Below the pieces are notes generated by a model. The model made no database searches. It was not told the DNA's origin and worked only from the letters and a program-made list of their open reading frames with translations. From NCBI GenBank assembly GCA_963575745.1, contig CAUYUJ010001698.1, positions 1-21,000 on the forward strand: a DNA stretch of 21,000 bases. The letters are read 5' to 3'. Shown here piece after piece: positions 8,741 through 16,030 of this stretch (the first letter of the stretch is position 1; each line of letters starts with the position of its first letter). The DNA is from Prorocentrum cordatum. Its lineage: Eukaryota > Sar > Dinophyceae > Prorocentrales > Prorocentraceae. Position numbers and translations under genes: made by a program.

Positions 8741-10160
8741 AGAGAATCCCCCCCCCCCCCCCCCCCCGGGATTTTCGGTTCTTTTTTGTTGGGTTGCAAT
8801 TTGCATATGATTCTGCCCCATTGTCCGTGTTAAACATGAGTTTGTAACATCCCAGCTAAGCCGGCATCGCCCCCCCCCCCCCCCCTGTCATCTTCTGCAG
8901 CAGATGTTATGCTCGCGCACACGTTTATCACAATTTATTTTTCTTTCAGAATCCCCTGCAACCAATGGGGCGAAGTGCGCGCGCGCGTCGTCTTGCGCGC
9001 ATACTGGAATCTTCACAAAAACGCATGCTGTCGTTCGGAGTTCAAAATCGAATGTCCAGGCAACGTATACACACATGGTTTCGCAACGCGGATTTTAAAA
9101 CAAGCTGTGCGCGCGGTCTTGCGAATTCCGGAGAAAACCAGAGGTGTTGTAACATGTTCAGCAACTGCTACCAAACGGGCTTCGCGCGCGCGCATGTCGA
9201 AATCGTTCGAACGCCCTTGCGCGCGTGCCGTCGCGAGAATCCTTCTGCAAAACATGCTGCGAAGCGCGCGCGCGTCGTCGCGCGCGCAGGCCAGAATCAG
9301 TCGAAAACCTTCGGTGTTGTAGCGATGCCAAAACCGAGTGTCCAAGATCATGCAACAAACATGGTTTCGCAACATCAGTTCTCAAAAAAGCGCGTGCTCG
9401 CGCTCTTGCGCATTCTTGAGGAAGCAAATGTTCAACCTGTTCAAGCAATTCTGCCAAGCGCGCCTCTCGCGCCGCATGCCGACATCATTCGCACGCCTTT
9501 GCGCGCGTGCGGGGGGGGGGGGGGGGGGCGCGCGCGACCCGTGCCAAATGGTACCATGCGGGCCCCTCTCGCGCTTCGGCCGCGCGCGCGTGCCGAACTC
9601 TTTCCAAAACCTTCGTCGCCGACGCGAGGACGTCGTCATCGCCGTCGGCGTGATCAGCATCCGCGCCGTCACTGGCCGTGCCGTCGTCGCTGTCAGCATC
9701 GTGACCAGCATCGCTACTATCATCACCGTGTCTACCGTTGTCGACGTTGCCATGATACCGCGCCCGCCCAAGTCGCCGACTCGTGCTGAAGTGCCCGCTG
9801 TGATGTGCCCAGCGGTCAGCGCCACCGCGACTGCGTCTGTCGCGCCAAAGAAGCTGGCCGCTGCGCGCGCGGGCATGCGCGGGCTGCCGCGGCCGCAATC
9901 ATACACCAGCCAACGCCAAGCACTCATCGCAATCGCCGCCGCATGGGGTGTGCGAGCCAAATTGCGGGTGGGTGGGTGGGGTGATTGCGCGAGCAGTGGA
10001 GCGGGCAATTTATATACGGGCATGTTTTAATTGCGCAGTACAGATCGCACCACATAGTGTGCACCACATACATTGCGCAACGTCGAGTCCACCACGTAGA
10101 TTGCACCAGTAGGCTTGCACCACATATGTGGCACCACGTAAATTCTCCTTTCTACAAACA
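8741..10160. repeat. Long tandem unit, copy F (most complete)
   Basis: This is the best reference copy. In order: C20 run (8748-8767), GGGATTTTCGGTTC, TGCAATTTGCATATGATTC (about 8805), CCCAGCTAAGCCGG (about 8851), C16 run (8870-8885), first submodule from GAATCCCCTGCAACCAATGG (about 8950) with GTTTCGCAACGCGGATTTT (about 9078) and CTACCAAACGGGCTTCGCGC (about 9168), second submodule from GAGAATCCTTCTGCAAAACA (about 9235) with GTTTCGCAACATCAGTTCTC (about 9363), G18 run, GTC-periodic segment (about 9620-9750), CCGCGCCCGCCCAAGTCGCC (about 9758), CGCGGCCGCAATCATACACC (about 9888) and AGCCAAATTGCGGGTGGGTG (about 9954). The two submodules repeat at about 285 bases, so the unit is a repeat of repeats. 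Confidence 0.85.
10027..10146. repeat. Degenerate ~17-bp CACCACATA tail repeat
   Basis: Variants such as CGCACCACATAGTGTG, CACCACATACATTGCGC, CCACCACGTAGATTG and TTGCACCACATATGTGG occur about every 15-18 bases. They follow the end of copy F and precede the left boundary of the next unit. Confidence 0.8.
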
Positions 10161-10648
10161 GAATAGGATCTACACCCCGGCGTTTTCGGTTCACCTTTCG
10201 GGTATGTAAATCACGTATGATTCTGACCACATGTCCATCCTAAATATGAATTTACATTATCCCACGGGGGCGGTCTCCCCCCTGAGGTTCCTTGGAAAAT
10301 CACACTATGCGGTGACATTGTTTGATCTAGCGTAGCACTTCTTTTTCGAGAATCCGTTGCACAAGTGGGACGAAGTGCGCACGCGCGCGTCGTCGCGCGT
10401 GCATGCCGAAATCCTTCAAAAACCTGCGGTGCCAGAAGGATTTCGCAGTCGAAGTTCCCCCAAAAAAAACATACAAACACACATGATTTCGCAGCATTGA
10501 TTTGCTAAAGAAGCTTCCACGCGAGCTCTTCTGCGAAACCTGCAGATTTTTTCAAGATTTTTACAACATGCTACCAAACGGGCTTCGCGCGCGCATGTCG
10601 AAATCTGTCGAACGCCCTTGCGCGTGTGCCGTCGCGAGAGTCCTTTGC

Positions 10649-10675
10649 AAAAAAAAAAAAAAAAAAAAAAAAAAA
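10649..10675 (+). repeat. Poly(A) run of 27
   Basis: Twenty-seven consecutive A follow GTCGCGAGAGTCCTTTGC, where other copies have GAGAATCCTTCTGCAAAAC. It is best explained as expansion of a short A run within the repeat, not as the tail of a retrocopy, because the repeat continues on both sides. Confidence 0.9.
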
Positions 10676-10831
10676 CGAAATGCAGGCGCGCGCGTCGTCG
10701 CGCGCGTATGCCGAGGACCTTCAAAACCCATCGGTTTCGGAAGGAATTCAAAATCGTGTGCCCAAAAAACCTACAAAAACCGGAGGTTTCGCAACACGGA
10801 TTTTCAACAAAAGCGTGCGCGCGCGCTCTTG

Positions 10832-11330
10832 CGTCGTCGTCGTCGTCGTCGCCGTCCTCCCTCCTCCCGCGTCGTCGTCGTCGTCGTCGCCTACGTCGTC
10901 TTCTGTCTTTCCTCGTGTTCGTCGTCGTCGTCCTCTTTGGCGTCGTGGTCGTTTCCGTCGTCGTTGTCGCCGTGGTCGTCCTTCCTCCTCCTCCCTCGTC
11001 GTCGTCGTCGTCGTCCGTCGTCGGCGTCGTCTCGTCGTCGTCCCCCCTATTTCGTCGCCGTCGTCGTCGTCGTTGTCGTCGTCGTCTTCCCTCCTCCCTC
11101 GTCGTTGTCGTCGTCGGCGTCGCCGTCCTTCCTCCTTCTTCGTCGTTCGCGTTGTCGCTATCCTCCCTCCTCCCTCGTCGTTGTCGTCGTTGTCGTCGTT
11201 GTCACCGTCGTCGTCCTTCCTCCTCCCTCGTCGTCGTCTTCGTTGGCGTCGTCGTCGTCGTCTTCGTCGTCGTCGGCGTCGGCTTCGTTGTCGTCGTCGA
11301 AGTCGTCGGAGACGTCGTCGGGGTCGTCGT
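10832..11330. repeat. (CGT)n/(CCT)n triplet tract
   Basis: About 500 bases of CGTCGTCGT interrupted by CCTCCCTCCTCCC and TTCGTTGTCG blocks. Frames on both strands stay open (Ser/Val/Arg on plus, Arg/Asp/Thr on minus) because the triplets contain few stops; this is not evidence of coding. Confidence 0.95.
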
Positions 11331-11428
11331 AGTTGGTCTTGAGAGGGTTTGCAAACCAAGTTGCGGGTGGGCGGGTGGGATGTTTGCAAGAGCGTGGGAT
11401 GCGTCAAATCATGGGTAAAAATCAATTG

Positions 11429-11580
11429 TACCGAATATATTGTTCCACGCAGGTTGCCCAACATAGATTGCACTGCGCATGTTGTACAGCATATCGCACG
11501 GCATATATGGCACACCACATATTTTGCATTACATAATGCACTGCATTCAAAGCACCACGTAGATTGCACCACATGGACTT
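11429..11580. repeat. Degenerate ~17-bp tail repeat after the last unit
   Basis: Variants GTTCCACGCAGGTTGCC, ATTGCACTGCGCATGTTG, GGCACACCACATATTTTGC and AGCACCACGTAGATTGC resemble the tails at 6585-6650 and 10027-10146. The long-unit array ends here. Confidence 0.75.
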
Positions 11581-11601
11581 TGCCTTTCATATAGTGCTCA
11601 C

Positions 11602-11789
11602 CATCTGTTGCTAGAAACAGTGCTTCGGATCCACCTTGGCCAACATATGCAATCATTTTTACAGTTGTATGCTGCGTATCACGGCGAAGGGACTGCACTT
11701 GATGGGCACGAGTGGCCATTCCGCTCAAGCCTCGAGCGATCTTCTCCCGCATGTTCGCTGCCCTCCACGCAGCGTCGGCTGCGGTGATT
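11602..11789 (-). CDS. Candidate internal exon of an unidentified gene
   Basis: Read on the minus strand, this 188-base stretch gives about 62 residues of balanced composition, unlike the low-complexity frames elsewhere: it begins near ITAADAAWRAANMREKIA, passes through ATRAHQVQSLRR and ends in VGQGGSEALFLATDG. Just before it on the minus strand is CCTTCCTCCAG, which resembles a splice acceptor, and just after it is GTGAGC, which resembles a donor. I do not recognise the family. It lies immediately right of the last tandem unit. The frame stays open in both directions beyond the proposed splice sites, so the borders are inference, and no partner exons were identified. It could also be a pseudogene fragment. 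Confidence 0.35.
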
Positions 11790-11841
11790 CTGGAGGAAGG
11801 CCGCGGGCCGAGCACAGGGCCGGCGCTGTGCGCTGCCAGCC

Positions 11842-12423
11842 ATGGGAAGCTCCAGTGCCCCGCGTGCTTCGGTTCGCCGCGGCGTTGCAGTGCCATTTGC
11901 TGTGCTGCGACTGCGCGGGCCTGCAGGGCATTCCGGAGTGAGAAAGGGTATCAATGACCCGCTGCCGTCTGCCGTTGTTAGCTCGTCAGCGTTTTACTCT
12001 TTCGTCTTTGTCCGAAGGTTTGGTGTGTCCTTTACAGTAACATGCTGCTGGTTAATGTTGCGTGTTGTTGTTGATGTTTTTGCTCCCCAAGGCTGCGTGT
12101 TGTTGATGTTGTTTTTGCTTCCCGAGGCACGAGCAGCCACGGGCCCAGTCTTTGGCCCGTGTCGCTGGACTGCGCCGCCTGCGGGCTCGTCGGGGCCGGC
12201 TGCGGCGTGGCGGCGTTCTGGCGGCCGTCGGGCGACTAGCTCGCCCCGTGGCGGGGAGGCTCTGCCGAGCCGGAGGCGTGTGTCAAGCAGTGGCGAAGCG
12301 TCTTTGCGTGCCTATGGGCCCATCAAGCAAGGTTCTAAGGACCTTCTGTGGTTCCTACGGCATAATCTTGGAGGATTTCTGGCGGAGGCCGTCTTGTTTG
12401 AACACCTCGGGCTTGCGTGCTAA
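11842..12423 (+). other. Open frame of 193 codons, coding status doubtful
   Basis: The frame starts at an ATG at 11842 and ends in TAA after a plausible-looking tail (GPIKQGSKDLLWFLRHN near the C-terminus). The middle crosses a 35-bp tandem duplication (12059-12128) and Arg/Ser/Gly-rich sequence. An overlapping frame from 12152 is equally long in the same region, which argues against either being certain. No domain is recognised. Around it, 11,800-12,050 holds nothing else I can identify. Confidence 0.2.
12059..12128. repeat. 35-bp tandem duplication
   Basis: TGCGTGTTGTTGTTGATG followed by TTTGCTCCCCAAGGC (12059-12093) is repeated as TGCGTGTTGTTGATGTTG with TTTGCTTCCCGAGGC (12094-12128), with a few differences. 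Confidence 0.85.
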
Positions 12424-12830
12424 GAACATCGCATGTTTTCTTAGAACATGTGTTTGGGTTCTACCGACATTACGTGGCAGGTCCACAAGAACCAGGAGGG
12501 AAGAAAACACACAGACACAATTAATCGTCCACTCCCTGGGAAACTATGGGGAGTGGGGGGGAAAACAAAAACCCAGAAAATATAAGAAAATATGGGGAAT
12601 CGGATCATTTGTGTCTATTTACTTGTGTGCCCCAGGGCCCTTTCAAAGAATGCCGTGATGGTCGGCCCCAGCTCAGCGTGTGGCTTCGAGGCGCCGGCGC
12701 AGGCGCGGGCGCGTGAGAGGCGAACGCGCAGGCCCTGCTGCAGTTCGGCTGGTCCTGCAGCGCCGCCGCCCGCGGGGTGGGGCAGGGGCGGGCCCCGCAG
12801 AGGCCCCCGCGAGGCCCCCAGGCGGCCCCA
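12424..12830. other. No recognisable feature
   Basis: This stretch is of mixed composition with an A-rich part (12550-12600) and a GC-rich part (12690-12830). I see no gene, RNA or repeat beyond the start of the CCCCAGG-type sequence near 12790. Confidence 0.6.
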
Positions 12831-12835
12831 AGGAG

Positions 12836-13126
12836 CCGCCAAGAAGCCCCAGGATGCTCCCAGAGGGCTCCCCAGACATCACTAGGGGGCCACATGTGAA
12901 CCCGACCCCTACCCCCCACGATTTCCGAGGGAGAGGGTGGGGCTTACTTCGCTCGCGAGCTCCCGAACGAGGTGAACCCCACCGTCCCCCTCGGAAATCG
13001 TGGGGGGTAGGGGTCGGGTTCACATGTGGCCCCCTAATCACCCGTCGGTCGCCCCAGCGGGTGTCCAGCCGGGCGACTTCATCGGGTGCAGTACAACGTG
13101 GCTGGGCCTCCGCTCATCCACGAGAG
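12836..13126. repeat. Tandem duplication, left copy (contains an insertion)
   Basis: The copy runs from CCGCCAAGAAGCCCCAGG through GCTCCCAGAGGGCTCCCCAG, GTCGGTCGCCCC, GGGTGTCCAGCCGGGCGACT to CTCATCCACGAGAGG. The right copy begins with the same 15 bases at 13141, 305 bases downstream; subtracting the 159 bases added by the palindrome and one target-site copy leaves a unit of about 146 bases. Confidence 0.9.
12883..13036. mobile_element. 154-bp palindromic insertion (MITE/foldback-like)
   Basis: The two 77-base halves are reverse complements with 70 matches by my count: the outer 49 bases (starting TAGGGGGCCACATGTGAACC) are perfect and the 7 mismatches lie in the inner 28 bases. The centre is at 12959/12960 with essentially no loop. 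It is flanked by ATCAC at 12878-12882 and again at 13037-13041. The second copy of the surrounding duplication has GACAGCACCCCTCGGTCGCC near 13180 with no palindrome, which is the empty site. Together these show insertion of a mobile palindrome with a 5-base target-site duplication. It is too short to encode a transposase and would have moved in trans; the family is unknown. Confidence 0.85.
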
Positions 13127-13140
13127 GCGCCCCCACGGAA

Positions 13141-13275
13141 CCGCCAAGAAGCCCCAGGATGCTCCCAGAGGGCTCCCCAGACAGCACCCCTCGGTCGCCC
13201 CGGCGGGTGTCCAGCCCGGCGACTTTATCGGGGTGCAGTGCAATGTGGCTGGGCCTCCGCCCATCCACGAGAGGG
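13141..13275. repeat. Tandem duplication, right copy (empty site)
   Basis: It matches the left copy on both sides of the palindrome: CCGCCAAGAAGCCCCAGG, CTCCCAGAGGGCTCCCCAGA, then directly CCTCGGTCGCCCCGGCGGGT and GTGGCTGGGCCTCCGCCC. It differs at scattered bases, so the duplication is not brand new. Confidence 0.9.
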
Positions 13276-13592
13276 TGGTGGTCGTGGTGCCGGTGCGTGT
13301 GTGTGGGTTGTCGCCTCTTTTTCTCCCCTCCTCCTCTCTTTCCTCCTCCTCGTCCTCGTCCCCGGCCCCCTCCCTCTTTTGGCTTTGACACTCATATCGC
13401 CACCTTCTTTTCTCCCAGGCCACAGTTCATCGCATGAGCTTGCCTGTGGCAGGTCGGCTCGTTTGGCGTTCCTGTTTTACTGGGCGATCACGCTACTGTG
13501 TCATTCGCGCCGTGGTGAGATTCATTGGTCGCACGCTCCTCATCTCCTCTCCCTCTGGAAGTATATCTATATAATTGTGTATGTTTGTTCGC
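13276..13592. other. No recognisable gene
   Basis: The stretch contains a pyrimidine-rich run near 13315-13375 (TTTTTCTCCCCTCCTCCTC) and a short AT patch near 13560-13580. Several overlapping frames are open, none convincing. Confidence 0.5.
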
Positions 13593-13732
13593 CGTCTCTC
13601 TCTCTCTCTTTCCCTTTCTCGCCCCCCTCTCTGTCTTTCTGCCTGTTGGGCTTTCTGCCCCTCTCCGCCTCCGCATCCTCGCCCTCTCCCTCTCTCTTTG
13701 CGCCTCTCTCTGTTCATCCGTTATTCCTCTCA
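13593..13732 (+). repeat. CT-rich microsatellite-like tract
   Basis: TCTCTCTCTCTCTTTCCCTT and related CCTCTC blocks persist over 140 bases. Such tracts can be part of intron 3' ends, but no exon is apparent downstream. Confidence 0.8.
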
Positions 13733-14007
13733 ATGTGTGGTGCCATTCCAGCAGATTCTCTTCCATCAATTCCATATCTCCCTTGACTCTCCAGCTAGTT
13801 CTGGCTACGTGGTTCTCAGGCCACATGCTCGGACGTCGCAACCAAGGTTACCGTGGACCAGCAAGAACGCCAGAATGGAGGGGCATGGGTGGCAAGGGAT
13901 GTGCTTGATCTTTTGGCACGCCATCTCTTGAGGGAGGACGGCTGAGGCAGAGGATGTCAAGGCGGAGGAGGCATGGAGGTGGGGTGGGTACGAAACAGGG
14001 TGTGGTG
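13733..14007. other. Unique sequence, nothing recognised
   Basis: Composition is balanced, with short overlapping frames in several registers and no motif I can assign. Confidence 0.5.
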
Positions 14008-14097
14008 GAGGCCGAGAAAGAGGAGGATGAGGCAGAGGAGGTGGAGGAGGAGGAGGAGGAGGACGAGAGGAGGAGGAGGAGGACGAGAGGAGGATGG
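14008..14097. repeat. GGA/GAGGA microsatellite
   Basis: GAGGAGGAGGAGGAGGACGA repeats with GGACGAGAGGAGG variants. The complementary reading gives poly-Leu/Ser/Pro peptide and is not taken as coding. Confidence 0.9.
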
Positions 14098-14900
14098 GTA
14101 GGCGGATAAGCTGGACAAATACTTGAATTCGGAAATCCAGGAAAAACTTGGATGAACGAGTTCGATGTTGGCTGGAGTTTGACTCCTAGAGCGCTTACGC
14201 TGGACCCATCCGTCTACCGTTTCCAAAGCCGACGATCATGGAATGTGAATCACCCCCTCCCCGCTGCTCCCTCCACTTCCCGCCTCATGCCGGGGAGCAG
14301 GGCTGCGAGGAAGACCCCTGGTACGGGAACTCGAGCGGTGCCCGACGCCTGGCCTGAGCAGCTCCACCGCGACACCGACTCTTACTTTTTTGTTGACTCG
14401 TATTCGGTCGTCTGCATCAGCATCTGCCTCAACACCTGATCAGACCAGCGAGCCTCCGACCAGAACGCCGACGCCTGCGACATCATATCCACCGACGAGA
14501 TCCTCTTCACTCACGTCGCTGTGGCGAGACGTCGCCCGCCGTAATCAAGCTCGGAAGATCCCAGACGGAACGGAACGCCCCGCTGGTCTCTTGAATGGGT
14601 GGCCGCCAGCACCAGGTGGCTCAGTATTAAATTCGGCGGCGGGAACAGGGGGGAAATGAGAGGGGGCATTTCTCAGGAGGCGGCGGGGCTTCTCAGAGAC
14701 CCCCGCGCCTTCTGAGAAGCCGCGTGTTCTTGGACTCGACGCTGGTGTACGGCGCGCGCGGTGCTGCTCGCAGGGCCCTCTGTGAGGCCTCTGGGGCAGA
14801 TTGCTGCGAGGGTGGGGAAGCGTTGCTGGAAACCCGGCTCTCCCGCCTGTGCTAAACTGTTCGGGGGCGGCCAGGAGGGGGTGATGACTAGGGGGGGTGG
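14098..14900. other. Unique GC-rich stretch with small hairpins, no gene called
   Basis: Frames at 14152-14439 and 14390-14659 are open but lack recognisable domains. The clearest structure is TTCTCAG-based: GCTTCTCAGA at 14688-14697 pairs perfectly with TCTGAGAAGC at 14711-14720, and a competing 16/19 pairing joins 14670-14688 to 14700-14718. Confidence 0.5.
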
Positions 14901-14924
14901 ATATCATGGCGGGGGCCATGATAT
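14901..14924. other. Perfect 10-bp hairpin with GGGG loop
   Basis: ATATCATGGC, four G, then GCCATGATAT. It sits in otherwise G- then C-rich sequence. Role unknown. Confidence 0.85.
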
Positions 14925-16020
14925 TTCCCCAGATTTCATGGCGCCTCTTCTTCTTTCATGACGTCCCTGGCCCCCCCTTGGGCCGCGCACATGCCGCCGG
15001 CCACGATTTGCACCCCCCCCTCTTGGACGCCCCCCTCTTGGCCGCCCCCGAACTGTGTGCGCAACCATCTAGCCAGAACCGGAATTCAGACCGACCTTGG
15101 CACGATGCTCTAACTGATCGCTCGAGGCTCGACCTGATCCCTTCGGGGGCGGGGGGGCGCTTCCGCCCCCGACTGCTGTGTCGGCAGGGCGCGTGCACGT
15201 CCAGCCGCCTCCGCGGGCTCTTCGGCCCGCGCGTCCGCCTCCCAGGGCCAGCCCGCCGCCGCGATGGTCGAGCCACGCCCACCGCGCGCGGGGCTCTCTG
15301 GGAGATCACAGCGCCAACCTTCGCGCGAACCGTGCAGGCCCTGGCCGCGTGCCTCGTGCTACGCACGGCGTGCCTGGCTGGTATCCGAGTGTTCCTTCCC
15401 CCCTCCCCCCCTCCTCTCCCTCCCCCGCAGCGACTCGGTTCGAGAGCTGCTCTCCTCTCTTCCCAGAGCTTGTCTGGGCGTGGCGCCCTTGCCCTCGCAT
15501 GCTGCGCTTTTTCTACACAGGGCTTCCATCTGGGATCCTTCGCGTGCTTTCGTTTCCGCTCAGGACGTCGTCGGTCTTTGACAAGGATGCTCCCGCTGCA
15601 GCGTTGGCCCGTTTCAGGATCCGCGCTTTGCTCCCGTCGCTCAGAATGGCGCTCTCGCCCCAGCGCGGGCCACATTTCTGGATGCGATTCCTTCCTCGTC
15701 GTTGTCGCCCCCCTCCTTTCTCCTCCTCCGCCTTCCCCTGGTCCCTTTGCTCTTCCCTCTCCTCTTGCTCCCGCTGCTTCTCATCCTCTTGCTGCTCCTC
15801 CTCCTCCTCCTGGGCCGGTTTTCAGACTGTCCCGAAGCTCGAGTCCGTGGGCATCCTTCGAGATCGCCCGAAGCTCGAGCCTGTGGGCATCATAGTTGGC
15901 CTGCGTGCCACCCTGACAGACTCGTGGGGAGACCCCGTGGCCACGTTTCGCAGGCGCCGCTCGTCTCTCGTCGGGGAATGCCCATCGGCAGCAGGCTCGT
16001 CCTCGATCCCGTGCTTGTCG
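14925..16020. other. Stretch left of the 140-bp array, possibly 5' part of the LINE
   Basis: Two overlapping plus-strand frames (14897-15895 and 15178-16173) are open for over 330 codons each in different registers, and a minus-strand frame of 239 codons (14956-15675) overlaps both, so length alone says little in this GC-rich DNA. A CCCCTCCCCCGCAG at about 15417-15430 resembles a splice acceptor. From 15709 to 15812 there is a CTCCTC pyrimidine tract. From about 15825 AGCTCGAGTCCGTGGGCATC-like duplicated fragments appear, an early degenerate echo of the array that follows. No protein family is recognised. Confidence 0.4.
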
Positions 16021-16030
16021 CAAGCCACCT

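Larger units (their letters stand above)
10177..11428. repeat. Long tandem unit, last copy, core replaced by a triplet tract
   Basis: The left end (CGTTTTCGGTTCACCTTTCG, GTATGATTCTGACCACATG) and both submodules are present (GAATCCGTTGCACAAGTGGG about 10351; CTACCAAACGGGCTTCGCGC about 10570). In place of the GTC-periodic segment, the CCGCCCAAGTCGCC motif and the NotI-like GCGGCCGC boxes there is a 500-base CGT/CCT tract, after which the copy rejoins the others at GCAAACCAAGTTGCGGGTGG (about 11351). Confidence 0.8.

Noticed and set aside
10649-10675. Poly(A) tail of a processed retrocopy
   Set aside because: Repeat sequence collinear with other units continues on both sides, and a short A run stands at the same site in other copies.
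10748-11896. A 382-codon minus-strand open frame
   Set aside because: Most of it is the reverse of the CGT/CCT triplet tract and of the ~17-bp tail repeats. Only its first part, 11602-11789, looks like protein and is reported separately as a candidate exon.
14897-15895. 332-codon plus-strand frame left of the LINE
   Set aside because: Two other frames of similar length overlap it on both strands, the end is a pyrimidine tract and repeat fragments, and no family is recognisable.
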